From positions 18,904 to 82,903 of the forward strand of contig JAZNGG010000005.1 in NCBI GenBank assembly GCA_045576355.1: DNA of 64,000 bases, in the 5' to 3' direction. The translations under genes and the position numbers were made by a program. The notes below the pieces were generated by a model, which was given only the letters and a program-made list of their open reading frames with translations, had not been told where the DNA came from and ran no database searches. This document shows, one piece after another, positions 44,300-53,616 of this stretch. This stretch comes from Liminaster sp045576355 (GTDB lineage: Bacteria > Bacteroidota > Bacteroidia > Bacteroidales > UBA3663). Position 1 is the first letter of the stretch. Every line of letters begins with the position of its first letter.

Positions 44300-45886
44300 A
44301 TGCAAAAGAAATATGATTTTTTAGTGATTGGATCCGGCATAGCCGGTATGAGTTTTGCCCTCAAGGTAGCTCATCGCGGATCTGTCGCCTTGGTTTGCAA
44401 GACCGAACTGGAGGAAGCCAACACTTTTTATGCTCAAGGAGGAATATCCTCGGTCACTAATCTGCGACTTGACGATTTTGAAAAACACATTCACGACACG
44501 ATGGTTGCCGGTGACTGGCTGAGTGACCCGAAAGCAGTGGATCTGGTGGTGCGCAATGCACCCGAACAGATCAGGCAACTGGTCGAGTGGGGAGTACAAT
44601 TTGATAAAACCGAAGAGGGCGAGTTTGACCTGCATCGGGAAGGCGGTCACTCCGAATTTCGTATCCTCCACCATGCAGACAACACCGGAGCTGAAATTCA
44701 AACATCTTTGATACGTGCCGTCCAGGCTCATCCCAACATTGATGTCCTGGATCATCACTTTGCTATCGAGATTCTGACTCAACACCATTTGGGCATCGAA
44801 GTGACTCGACGCACTCCGGACATAGAATGTTATGGAGCGTATATTTTGGACGAAGAGACCGGTAAGATTGACACTTATCTCGCCAAGATTACGATGATGG
44901 CAACCGGAGGTTGTGGAGCGGTTTATTCGACAACAACCAACCCGCCGATTGCTACCGGAGATGGCATAGCGATGGTTTATCGCGCCAAAGGGACTGTCAA
45001 GGATATGGAGTTTGTACAGTTCCACCCGACAGCATTATATCATCCGGGAGATCATCCCAATTTTCTCATCACAGAGGCAATCCGAGGCTATGGAGGTGTC
45101 TTGCGCACGATTGACGGCAAGGAGTTTATGCACAAATACGATCCTCGTCTCTCTCTTGCACCACGCGACATCGTGGCACGTGCCATCGACAACGAGATGA
45201 AGGTGCGCGGAGAGGAACATGTCTATCTGGATGTCACTCATAAAGACGCAGAAGAGACCAAACGACACTTCCCCAACATCTATGCCAAGTGCATGACTTA
45301 TGGCATCGATATCACGCGTGATTACATTCCTGTCGTGCCTTGTCATCATTATCTGTGTGGCGGGATCTTGGTGGATCTTAATGGTCAGTCCAGCATCGAT
45401 CGTCTTTATGCTGCCGGCGAGTGCTCTTGCACCGGACTACATGGAGGTAATCGTTTAGCATCCAACTCTCTGACCGAAGCGATCGTCTATGCAGATGTCG
45501 CAGCTCGTCACAGCATGGAGCGTCTGGACAGCCTGGAGTTCCGTACAGATGTGCCCCGATGGAACGATGACGGAACGACTCCACACGAGGAGTTGGTGCT
45601 GATCAGTCAGAGCAAGCTGGAAGTCAATCAGATCATGAGTACCTATGTCGGCATCGTCCGTTCCAATCTCCGTCTGAAGCGTGCCTGGACTCGTCTGGAC
45701 ATTTTATATGAAGAGACTGAGAAACTATTTATGCGCTCTAAGGTCAATAAGGAGATCTGCGAGTTGCGCAATATGATCAATGTCGGTTATCTCATCATGC
45801 GGCAAGCCATGGAGCGCAAAGAGAGCAGAGGACTACATTATTCGAGCGATTATCCTCCGGAGAAGAAAGAGATCCAGGGCTTCTGA
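44300..45886 (+). CDS. nadB: L-aspartate oxidase
   Basis: A 528-residue flavoprotein catalysing the first step of NAD biosynthesis, aspartate to iminoaspartate. FAD-binding GSGIAGMSFALKVAHRG at the N-terminus, ANTFYAQGGISSV, the active-site stretch EFVQFHPTALYHPG and RGYGGVLRTIDGKEFM, and the ending CTGLHGGNRLASNSLTEAIV are typical. The frame is open 62 codons upstream, but the promoter-like GCACCTTTG (about 44260) and the family N-terminus (M-x-KKYDFLVIGSG) point to the ATG at 44300. nadA and nadC are not adjacent. A perfect terminator follows. Confidence 0.93.
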   Translation: MQKKYDFLVIGSGIAGMSFALKVAHRGSVALVCKTELEEANTFYAQGGISSVTNLRLDDFEKHIHDTMVAGDWLSDPKAVDLVVRNAPEQIRQLVEWGVQFDKTEEGEFDLHREGGHSEFRILHHADNTGAEIQTSLIRAVQAHPNIDVLDHHFAIEILTQHHLGIEVTRRTPDIECYGAYILDEETGKIDTYLAKITMMATGGCGAVYSTTTNPPIATGDGIAMVYRAKGTVKDMEFVQFHPTALYHPGDHPNFLITEAIRGYGGVLRTIDGKEFMHKYDPRLSLAPRDIVARAIDNEMKVRGEEHVYLDVTHKDAEETKRHFPNIYAKCMTYGIDITRDYIPVVPCHHYLCGGILVDLNGQSSIDRLYAAGECSCTGLHGGNRLASNSLTEAIVYADVAARHSMERLDSLEFRTDVPRWNDDGTTPHEELVLISQSKLEVNQIMSTYVGIVRSNLRLKRAWTRLDILYEETEKLFMRSKVNKEICELRNMINVGYLIMRQAMERKESRGLHYSSDYPPEKKEIQGF

Positions 45887-45932
45887 TGAGGCCGGCTATC
45901 TGACGGATGAAGAAATTTTAGAGCATCTATAA

Positions 45933-45980
45933 AAAACAGCAAGGCGGTGTGTCTCTTTTGACACATCGCCTTGCTGTTTT
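45933..45980 (+). terminator. Terminator of nadB
   Basis: AAAACAGCAAGGCG and CGCCTTGCTGTTTT form a perfect 14-bp outer stem around a second GTGTGTC/GACACAT stem, ending in TTTT. The A/T flanks make it functional in both directions. Confidence 0.9.
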
Positions 45981-46002
45981 AACCCCAATGGATGATTAAA
46001 TT

Positions 46003-46142
46003 ATTATTGGTGTCCGCTAAAAAATTAAAATCGATAAAGTATGTGTCCGCAGTGCTGATAAATAGGCATTGTGGACACATTTTTCAAAATTAGCCCCTTT
46101 TCATACTTCCTTTCCTTCCTTTTTAGCGGACTCCAAGATAAT
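46003..46142. mobile_element. MITE-like element, 140 bp with terminal inverted repeats
   Basis: ATTATTGGTGTCCGCTAAAA at the left end is mirrored by TTTTTAGCGGACTCCAAGAT at the right (inverse: ATTATCTTGGAGTCCGCTAA). Inner GTGTCCGC/GTGGACAC repeats lie at 46010 and 46071. The left 76 bp recurs at 4818-4892, and a lone end (ATTATTGGAGTCCG) at about 18211. It has no coding capacity, so it would depend on a transposase elsewhere. Confidence 0.65.
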
Positions 46143-46432
46143 AAATAATTTCCATGCTTTTATAAAGATAATAAGAGTGCCTAAAATAAGCATGAAGAAC
46201 TCTAATTTAATAAATACAATATTGTGGCGGATTATACATAAGATTGAGGAGGATTATCCCCAATATTGAGGATAATTGTCCTGCGTATTGTGTACATTTT
46301 TTTGTCTTTTTTATCGGTCTGTTTGCCCCTCCTAATACTTTTAATAAGCGCTCCTATCTATTTTACACACTTGTGCGATTCTTACGGGAGTATATGTCTC
46401 GTTACGGGTATAAACACCTTGTAATTAAAAAA
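46143..46432. other. AT-rich gene-free DNA between nadB and prfC
   Basis: No convincing gene: short frames here show no signal peptide, domain or codon bias. It contains GAGGATTATCCCCAATATTG followed by AGGATAATTGTCC, a small imperfect dyad near 46250. Confidence 0.4.
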
Positions 46433-46465
46433 GTGTTCGACAACCGTCGTATCGTTGTCGAACAC
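46433..46465 (-). terminator. Terminator of prfC
   Basis: GTGTTCGACAAC and GTTGTCGAACAC pair perfectly over 12 bp. On the minus strand the stem is followed by TTTTTTAATTAC, about 170 nt beyond the prfC stop. Confidence 0.75.
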
Positions 46466-46524
46466 TCATTTATACATCGCTGCCAACCCGGACACCAATA
46501 TAAATTTTATAAAAGTAACTTAGC

Positions 46525-46543
46525 GGTCTAATGACCGAAAGGG
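46525..46543. repeat. TAATGACCGATT stem-loop repeat (degenerate)
   Basis: GGTCTAATGACCGAAAGGG; the core TAATGACCGA is intact but the stem is weak. It lies between the prfC terminator and the prfC stop. Confidence 0.5.
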
Positions 46544-46638
46544 CTTATCATTCTCTTATCGGGGGACAGGATTCCTTTCCGACATGAATTCTTATTATGC
46601 TCTATACATAATGGATGGAAAGCGAATTAGAGACAAAA

Positions 46639-48222
46639 CTAAAATTCGCTGGTGAAGTGGAAAGAGATGTGCGGAAAGTCCTGCTGTGCCATCTGAAGCA
46701 CATAAGCAGAGTCTGCCAAAAAGACATCACGACCATCCTTATCCAATGCAATATACTGCATCTTTCTGCGCTTGAAGTCTGCGAGTTGGGCTGCATCATC
46801 ACTAACAAACCAGCATGCCTTATAGAGTTTAATCGGCTCCCAACGACACTTGGCATTATATTCATGCTCGAGACGATATTGGATCACTTCAAACTGAAGT
46901 TGCCCGACAGTACCGATGATCTTGCGTCCGTTAAACTGATTGGTGAAGACCTGAGCTACACCCTCGTCCATCAGCTGATCAATACCACGAGCCAACTGTT
47001 TGGCTTTCATCGGATCTGCATTTTCGATATACTTAAACATTTCCGGGGAGAAAGAGGGGATTCCCTTAAAGTGCAGTTCCTCTCCGGCAGTCAATGTATC
47101 TCCGATCTTAAATGTACCTCCATTATCAGGAAGACCCACGATGTCTCCCGGCCAGGCATCATCGACCACCTCTTTCTTCTGAGCCATGAAGCAAGTCGGG
47201 GCTGAGAAACGAATCTTCTGATTGTGTCTTACGTGCTTGTAATAGACGTTGCGCTCAAACTTACCCGAACAAACCTTGACAAAGGCAATACATGAACGAT
47301 GGTTGGGATCCATATTGGCATGAATCTTAAAGATGAATCCTGAGAAAGTCTCCTCCTCCGGTTTGATCACACGTTCTACGGCTGTAGTCGGACGTGGAGA
47401 GGGAGCGATGCGGCAGAAACAATCGAGGAGCTCACGAACTCCAAAGTTATTAAGCGCCGAACCGAAAAATACGGGGGCCAATTCGCCGCGCAGATATGGC
47501 TCGGTATCAAAATCGGGATAAACCCCGGAGAGCAAATCTACATCTTCACGCAACTGCTGCGCATCATCTGCGCCAATGCGTTCCTCCAGCAACGGATCTT
47601 CCAAACTCTCTATGGCAACACTCTCTGAGATGGTCTGCTTGCTCGGTGTATAGAGATTAAGACTACTCTCAAAAAGGTTATAGACACCCTTAAATCTCTC
47701 ACCGATGTTGATGGGCCACGAGAGTGGGCGACAAGTGATTTTCAACTCCTTCTCCACTTCGTCCATCAAGTCAAAGGGGTCTTTTCCCTCTCGGTCCATC
47801 TTATTGATAAATACGATGACCGGAGTCTTACGCATGCGGCATACCTCCATCAACTTACGGGTCTGTGTCTCAACACCTTTGGCACAGTCTATCACGATGA
47901 TAACACTATCCACTGCCGAGAGTGTTCGGTAAGTATCTTCAGCGAAATCCTGGTGTCCGGGCGTATCGAGGATATTGATCTTATATCCCTCATAATCAAA
48001 AGCCATAACCGAGGTAGCAACCGAGATACCACGCTGTTTCTCGATTTCCATCCAGTCGGATGTGGCTGTCTTACGAATTTTATTAGACTTGACTGCTCCT
48101 GCCACATGTATAGCTCCACCAAAGAGAAGGAGTTTTTCGGTCAAGGTGGTCTTACCGGCGTCAGGGTGACTGATGATGGCGAACGTGCGCCGTTTGTTTA
48201 TTTCTTCGACTAATTGTGACAT
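46639..48222 (-). CDS. prfC: Peptide chain release factor 3
   Basis: A 527-residue translational GTPase that recycles RF1/RF2. G1 ISHPDAGKTTLTEKLLL, the RF3-specific GAIHVAGAVKSNK, G3 DTPGHQDFAEDTYR and G4 VFINKMDREGKDP are intact, and the length is normal. Standing alone, between a 170-nt 3' region with terminator and the DUF4924 gene upstream on the same strand (96-nt gap). Confidence 0.95.
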   Translation of the reverse strand: MSQLVEEINKRRTFAIISHPDAGKTTLTEKLLLFGGAIHVAGAVKSNKIRKTATSDWMEIEKQRGISVATSVMAFDYEGYKINILDTPGHQDFAEDTYRTLSAVDSVIIVIDCAKGVETQTRKLMEVCRMRKTPVIVFINKMDREGKDPFDLMDEVEKELKITCRPLSWPINIGERFKGVYNLFESSLNLYTPSKQTISESVAIESLEDPLLEERIGADDAQQLREDVDLLSGVYPDFDTEPYLRGELAPVFFGSALNNFGVRELLDCFCRIAPSPRPTTAVERVIKPEEETFSGFIFKIHANMDPNHRSCIAFVKVCSGKFERNVYYKHVRHNQKIRFSAPTCFMAQKKEVVDDAWPGDIVGLPDNGGTFKIGDTLTAGEELHFKGIPSFSPEMFKYIENADPMKAKQLARGIDQLMDEGVAQVFTNQFNGRKIIGTVGQLQFEVIQYRLEHEYNAKCRWEPIKLYKACWFVSDDAAQLADFKRRKMQYIALDKDGRDVFLADSAYVLQMAQQDFPHISFHFTSEF

Positions 48223-48318
48223 AACTGTTTAAAATGGAGGTGCAAAGGTAATAATTCTTCCTCAATAAAGCACCATTCCTCTCTCATTTTTTATATGAAA
48301 CAGTCCGACATCAGGATG

Positions 48319-48900
48319 TCATCTGACAGACGGAAGCGGATCCTCATCGTCAAAAGTGAGTTCTCCACTCTTCCAGAGAATATATTTTTGAGCCAATAAG
48401 GCGATAAATTTACTGATCTGCTTGAGGGCAACTTCTGTCTCTTCGGAGATCTGTTTCCCCTGAAGGCGGAGTAACAAGATGCCATAGAGAGCATTGAAAC
48501 AGCTTTCCAATTCTCCACTTTTGTTCTCCCCCTCCTTACTTCTCAATTCGACGATAAAAGGGAGTGTCGCATAAAATGCAGAGGTATATATGGCATCCTG
48601 ACCATGTTTCAAGAGTCTCAAATGCAGGTCAGTCAGGTCAATCATTACGTTCTGATTTATCTGCAGGTGTCCCGATTCCCGTTTACCTTCGATTCTCATC
48701 ATGTCTGCCAGATTATTATACCACTCTCTGATCTCTTTCAGTTCCTCTTGAGAGCGTTCGGGAGTGGCAAAGCGATTGACGAGAAGCTGTTCGATGCGTT
48801 GATTATCAAGTTGACAGGCACGTAATAAGTCCTCTATCTGCCACATATAGAGCAGATATTCGGCGATGTTTTCTTTTCGTTTTTGTTGTGCGATAAGCAT
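48319..48900 (-). CDS. DUF4924 family protein
   Basis: A 193-residue all-helical cytoplasmic protein. The start MLIAQQKRKENIAEYLLYMW and the central LTDLHLRLLKHGQDAIYTSA are hallmarks of DUF4924, a Bacteroidota-specific family without known function. Its location near rsh and par genes is shared with relatives as far as I recall. A 64-nt gap separates it from rsh upstream, so it may be read from the same transcript. Confidence 0.85.
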   Translation of the reverse strand: MLIAQQKRKENIAEYLLYMWQIEDLLRACQLDNQRIEQLLVNRFATPERSQEELKEIREWYNNLADMMRIEGKRESGHLQINQNVMIDLTDLHLRLLKHGQDAIYTSAFYATLPFIVELRSKEGENKSGELESCFNALYGILLLRLQGKQISEETEVALKQISKFIALLAQKYILWKSGELTFDDEDPLPSVR

Positions 48901-48964
48901 AATTATAATATAGGGTAGATGGATCTGTTATAAAGATCACAATTGATCAAAACCTTACGAAATC

Positions 48965-51223
48965 TTAGTTAATACAGACTGCCTTCTCTATTTCGTGAAT
49001 CTTTTTGAGCGCCTCACATAGTTTCCGGATCTCCTGCTTGTCCGAAGTATTGATGGTGAGGTATCCCTTAAAGAGTCCGTCACTGCACTCCAGATGGATG
49101 TTAACAATATTAACTGTGATGGTTTCTATCATCACCTTTGTGATCGTGTTGAGCAATCCTTGTCCGTCGATTCCGGTCAGTTGGATTGTCGAAGTCTTGG
49201 AAACAGCAGACTCTTTCTTCTCAGCTTCGGCATCATCTTTCTTCTTGCCGGAATGAATAACCGAACTGACCAGCGATCCGAGAGCCAATGCTCCCTTTGA
49301 GGATATTTTACCCGCGGCAGAGTGTGATGCCACGTCTCCTTGATCTGCAGATTGGGTTTGTGTCTTCTTGCTTTTGCCGATCCTGAATAGCCCGAGCAGT
49401 GCATTGGGTTTCGGGGGTTTGGCGATCTTCTTGATCTGATCTGTGATCTGGAGTTGGCCGTTACCGAATCTCACAAAAAGGTCATCACGCTTCTGCACCT
49501 TATAATAATTGAGCAGCGCCATGATGGTGGGATTATCCATTTGAAATCCGTTTTCCTCCAGATAGGTTCTAAGGAGGCTCTCCCCCTTGTCTCGGACCAC
49601 TTGCATTCGACGATTGAGCGCCGAACGGATACTGCTGCGTGCCTTTTGTGTAGTGGCCCATGACCGCCACTCTTCAGAAACGGTTTCATGGTCAGCAGTG
49701 ATGATCTCAACCTGTTGTCCGTTGGACAAGGGTGTATTGAGCGGCACAAACTGATGATTGACTCGAGCCGCCTCCGCCCGGAGTCCGATTTTGGTGTGCA
49801 GGGCGAAAGCGAAGTCAAGGGCAGTCGCATGTTTGGGCAACTCCACTAAGTCTCCTGCCGGTGTAAAAAGATAGATCTCGGAGGAGAGGAGGGTGAGATT
49901 GATCGTGTCGAGAAACTCGTGTGCATTGGGCGATGGGTCATCAAGGATCTCCTTGATGTTTTTCACCCATTTATCCAAATCGTTGTCTTCCTCTGCAGTC
50001 TGGTTACCTCGCTTATATTTCCAATGAGCTGCCAGACCTTTTTCGGCGATGACATTCATACGCTCTGACCTGATCTGTATCTCTATCCAGTTACCATCAG
50101 GCCCCATGACTGTCAGATGCAGTGCCTCATATCCGTTGGATTTGGGCCGACTGATCCAATCGCGTATTCTGTCGGGATGCAGTTTATAGACCGAAGTGAT
50201 TGCCGTATATATACGCCAACAATCGGTCTTCTCCGTCTCTTTCGATTCGGGTTGAAAAACGATACGGGCAGCAAACAAGTCATAGACCTCCTCAAAGGGG
50301 ATCTGCTTGGTCTGCATCTTTCTCCAGATGGAGTATAGGGATTTGATGCGGCAGGAGAATGTGTATTTGAGTCCCAATTCGTCCAGGAGAGAGATGATCG
50401 GAGCCGAAAAGGTTGTAAATATCCGCTGACGACCCTCCTCAGACTCTTGTAGTTTCTGTTTCAGTTCATGATAGGCATCGGGCTGTTCATAGCGGAGACT
50501 GAGGTCTTCCAGTTCTGTCTTGATGTTGTACAGTCCTAATCGATAGGCCAGCGGAGCATAAAGATAGAGCGTTTCTCTGGCGATGCGGCATTGTTTGAGT
50601 TGTGTGAGTGCCTCCAGAGTTCGCATGTTATGCAGTCGATCAGCAATCTTTACGATGATGACACGCACATCTTCAGAGATCGTAAGCAAGAGATTGCGAA
50701 AGTTCTCTGCCTGCTCCTCCGGATTCTTGATCGCCGGATGCGTGGCATCGTCCGTACCCTCTGTCACAAAGCGCAACTTCCCTCCGGAGATCTGATCCAG
50801 TCCACGCACCAGATTGGCAATACGCAACCCAAACTCAGCTTCAATCTCTTCGAGGGTAGTTTGAGTATTTTTAAGCACATCATGCAGCAGGGCGCCACTG
50901 ATGGAGTGAGATCCCATGCCGATCTCCGAACATACGATACGAGCCACCGCCAGCGAGTGACAGATGTAGGGACTTCCCGAAAGCCGACGGGTATCTCCAT
51001 GCGCCTTACGAGCAAAGTCAAAAACCCTGCGGATCAAGTCTGCCTTATCCCCCTTTCGGGTCTTGGCATAGTCCTTGAGCAGTGCCTCAAATTCTGTTTC
51101 GATATATCTGTTCTCTTCCTCTGTGATCCGGTTCGCACCGGGAGGTTTCTGAGTAGCGACATCCCCTTCCGAAGCTGTGAGAGGCAATGTCGGAGACGTA
51201 TTTTGTGTAGTGGGTGTTTTCAT
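48965..51223 (-). CDS. RelA/SpoT homologue with altered HD hydrolase site
   Basis: A 752-residue long RSH protein: HD domain (about 55-210), synthetase (about 260-400; CRIKSLYSIWRKMQ, YEALHLTVMGPDGNWIEIQI), TGS (about 425-490; IYLFTPAGDLVELPKHATAL) and a C-terminal ACT (TIQLTGIDGQGLLNTITKVM). The synthetase residues look intact. In the HD domain the metal ligands H89, H114, D115 and the later D/N of ADRLHN remain, but the catalytic pair normally E-D (HDxxED) reads K118-N119 (HDVLKNT), so hydrolase activity is doubtful. Last gene of the parA-parB-DUF5683-mltD-rsh series, common in Bacteroidales. Confidence 0.88.
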   Translation of the reverse strand: MKTPTTQNTSPTLPLTASEGDVATQKPPGANRITEEENRYIETEFEALLKDYAKTRKGDKADLIRRVFDFARKAHGDTRRLSGSPYICHSLAVARIVCSEIGMGSHSISGALLHDVLKNTQTTLEEIEAEFGLRIANLVRGLDQISGGKLRFVTEGTDDATHPAIKNPEEQAENFRNLLLTISEDVRVIIVKIADRLHNMRTLEALTQLKQCRIARETLYLYAPLAYRLGLYNIKTELEDLSLRYEQPDAYHELKQKLQESEEGRQRIFTTFSAPIISLLDELGLKYTFSCRIKSLYSIWRKMQTKQIPFEEVYDLFAARIVFQPESKETEKTDCWRIYTAITSVYKLHPDRIRDWISRPKSNGYEALHLTVMGPDGNWIEIQIRSERMNVIAEKGLAAHWKYKRGNQTAEEDNDLDKWVKNIKEILDDPSPNAHEFLDTINLTLLSSEIYLFTPAGDLVELPKHATALDFAFALHTKIGLRAEAARVNHQFVPLNTPLSNGQQVEIITADHETVSEEWRSWATTQKARSSIRSALNRRMQVVRDKGESLLRTYLEENGFQMDNPTIMALLNYYKVQKRDDLFVRFGNGQLQITDQIKKIAKPPKPNALLGLFRIGKSKKTQTQSADQGDVASHSAAGKISSKGALALGSLVSSVIHSGKKKDDAEAEKKESAVSKTSTIQLTGIDGQGLLNTITKVMIETITVNIVNIHLECSDGLFKGYLTINTSDKQEIRKLCEALKKIHEIEKAVCIN

Positions 51224-51284
51224 GTCTCTTTTCTTTAATAACGATAAGGTTGATAAATTTGATTGTTAGAGGGTCTTCTTCAGA

Positions 51285-52706
51285 TTACCTCACTCTGATT
51301 TTCTGCCTGATGCGCAGGCGGTCGCTCCTGAGACCATTGAGTTGCTTGAGTCGTCTGACTGACGTACCATATCGTCTGGCTATCCTGCCCAGGGTGTCAC
51401 CGGAGCGCACAATGTGAAATTTGGCATTGGCATCATAATAAGACTTACCTTTAGCGGCGATACTTTCGATGCTTCCCAACTTGGGCAACAGAGAGTCTGC
51501 CTTATAGGTTATGATACTATCTTCGCGCTCGATATATTCATAAAGTTGCTGCGTGGGTAGTCTAAGCGGACTGGGCTTATAAGTGCCGGGGACAATGTCG
51601 TATGCATATTGAGGATTGAGAGCACGAAGCTGTTCGACAGTGATACCCAACGCATTGGATATCTGTCTGAAGTGCACCATCTTGCTCACCACGACCGTGT
51701 CACTCACCGGAGGGAGATCGGTCATCACCGCACAGAGATTATGCTCGCAATGATAGTTCATAATGTAGTTGGCGGCAATAAATGCAGGGATATATCCGCG
51801 GGTCTCTCGCGGCAGATAGAAATAGATCTGCCAGAAGTTGCGTTTTCCACCCGAGCGCTTGATCGCCTTATTGACATTACCCGGACCGCAATTATAGGCT
51901 GCGATGGCAAGCGTCCAGTCCTGATAAAATCCATATAACTGGAGGAGATAGCGACAAGCTGCATCCGTCGATTTCTCTGCGTCACGACGTTCGTCCAATA
52001 CCGAATTGACCTCCAGTCCCATCAACTTACCGGTCGATGGCATAAACTGCCAGAGTCCTGCGGCACCCGTACGACTGGTCGCTGCCGGCTTTAGAGCAGA
52101 CTCGATGATCGGGAGGTATTTCAACTCCATCGGCATGTTATATCGGCTGAGCGCATCCTCAAAGATCGGGAAATAAAAATGACTGAGACCGACCATGTAT
52201 TCGACCAGCGAACGCCGTTTGTGTACATATATATCCAGGTAAGACTTGACGATGGGGTTAAACGGCATATCTATGACATTAGGCAATGCTCTGAGACGAG
52301 CTATATAGACTGAGTCCGGGACATTTCCCACCTCTTTCCGGCTGATACAATTGCTATCTGTGTGGACAAAGTGACGGTGCATCCAGTCACTCATCAGCGA
52401 GTCCAAAGGCATGTCAAAACTCTCCGGCATGACGATGGCAGAGTCCTGAATGGTACTGATGAGCGCCAGCGTAGCAGAGTCCTGCACTACGCTGCTCCCA
52501 TCCTCCTCAAAGGGTGGCATCTCCTCACCTTCTTCAGACTCCTCGCTTGCTTGTGCCTCTGTTTCGTCCTGCTGTTCCTGTTGCTCTACATTCTCCTTTT
52601 TCAGCACCTTATGCCGAAATAGGCGTATGCGCGGTTCTGCATAAGAAGCGCTTATAAACAATAAACAAATCAGGGTTATGAGGAGTCTTGAAAGGTTGTT
52701 ATTCAT
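51285..52706 (-). CDS. mltD: MltD-like lytic transglycosylase with LysM
   Basis: A 473-residue secreted murein hydrolase with signal peptide (SASYAE-PRI). An acidic Glu/Gln-rich linker (about 35-75) precedes the SLT domain with the catalytic Glu in LPIIESALKPAATSRTGAAG LWQFMPSTG and AIAAYNCGPGNV. A divergent LysM-like segment (MVHFRQISNALGITVEQLRA) is followed by a clear C-terminal LysM (FHIVRSGDTLGRIARRYGTS). It cleaves glycan strands to 1,6-anhydro products. The gene sits 61 nt upstream of rsh. Confidence 0.92.
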   Translation of the reverse strand: MNNNLSRLLITLICLLFISASYAEPRIRLFRHKVLKKENVEQQEQQDETEAQASEESEEGEEMPPFEEDGSSVVQDSATLALISTIQDSAIVMPESFDMPLDSLMSDWMHRHFVHTDSNCISRKEVGNVPDSVYIARLRALPNVIDMPFNPIVKSYLDIYVHKRRSLVEYMVGLSHFYFPIFEDALSRYNMPMELKYLPIIESALKPAATSRTGAAGLWQFMPSTGKLMGLEVNSVLDERRDAEKSTDAACRYLLQLYGFYQDWTLAIAAYNCGPGNVNKAIKRSGGKRNFWQIYFYLPRETRGYIPAFIAANYIMNYHCEHNLCAVMTDLPPVSDTVVVSKMVHFRQISNALGITVEQLRALNPQYAYDIVPGTYKPSPLRLPTQQLYEYIEREDSIITYKADSLLPKLGSIESIAAKGKSYYDANAKFHIVRSGDTLGRIARRYGTSVRRLKQLNGLRSDRLRIRQKIRVR

Positions 52707-52773
52707 TTTGGAGTGTTGTTGTAAATGTAGATAAATTAGCAGTTATTCTTTATGGAGTTTCCGACCGTCAGTC

Positions 52774-53538
52774 TCAGAAGTTATATGTATATCCGATCAT
52801 AAGTGTCGGACGGTTATCAGCACCCAGTTCGGGAGAGACATCAAAGTGATAGAGCGAGGCATCGACATAAGCATCGACCATAGCCACGAGGTAGATACCG
52901 ATCATACCGACAATGCAATAGTCGCGATAATTGCGATAACTGTTTTTCTTTCTTTTAAAGACACGCTCCAGATAGTCTCTGCGTCCCTCGACGTCATAGT
53001 TGGGCGGCAAGAAGTCCTTATAACTCGCATTGGGGCTGTTCAACACGAGGTCACGATAGGCATTGGAGTAAGTCTTATAGTATCTCTGATTCCACTGATA
53101 ACCGTAGATAAGTCCCAGATAACCGCCATAGATGATCGGAAGTTTCCAATATTTTCGGTTGTAGATCTGTCCTCCTCCGGGAAAGAGTGCGGCATACCAC
53201 ACTGCGCGAGCAGGCACAGGATTAAATTTCTGAGCATTATATGCCTCTATCTCGGCAGCGATGCTGTCATAGTCAGCCACAATGGGGGGCATACTGTCAT
53301 TGACAAAGTAAAAATCCTCGCCCGGCAGGGTATCACTCTGCAGGGTCGGCACTTGCTCGGCAGGAGTTTTCACAACTGCAGGGCTAACATCCGAGGAGTC
53401 TCTCCCAAGCGCCGTTTCTTCCGGCACCGTCGATAGCACCTCGCCCCCGGCCTCTGCCGATTGGGCAAAAGCCTGATGTGTCGGGAGCCATCCCAATGTC
53501 CACACGATGGTGATGATAAAGACGATATGTTTGCTCAC
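52774..53538 (-). CDS. DUF5683 membrane protein
   Basis: A 254-residue protein with signal peptide (HQAFAQ-SAEAG), a low-complexity stretch (about 30-90) and the DUF5683 core: ARAVWYAALFPGGGQIYNRK YWKLPIIYGGYLGLIYGYQW, a hydrophobic segment YCIVGMIGIYLVAMVDAYVD and a Tyr-ended strand (TLMIGYTYNF). Function unknown; in Bacteroidota it is regularly placed between parB and mltD, suggesting a role in envelope growth near the chromosome-segregation operon. Confidence 0.88.
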   Translation of the reverse strand: MSKHIVFIITIVWTLGWLPTHQAFAQSAEAGGEVLSTVPEETALGRDSSDVSPAVVKTPAEQVPTLQSDTLPGEDFYFVNDSMPPIVADYDSIAAEIEAYNAQKFNPVPARAVWYAALFPGGGQIYNRKYWKLPIIYGGYLGLIYGYQWNQRYYKTYSNAYRDLVLNSPNASYKDFLPPNYDVEGRRDYLERVFKRKKNSYRNYRDYCIVGMIGIYLVAMVDAYVDASLYHFDVSPELGADNRPTLMIGYTYNF

Positions 53539-53616
53539 TGATAAGTCTTATTGGTATCGCGAAAGAGGACGTGTGTCTGCTCCATCGGAAAGCAGATCGT
53601 CATCCCGTTTCCGCAC

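Noticed and set aside
46069..46531. Two small frames between nadB and prfC
   Set aside because: They overlap the MITE-like element and the prfC terminator and show no coding character.
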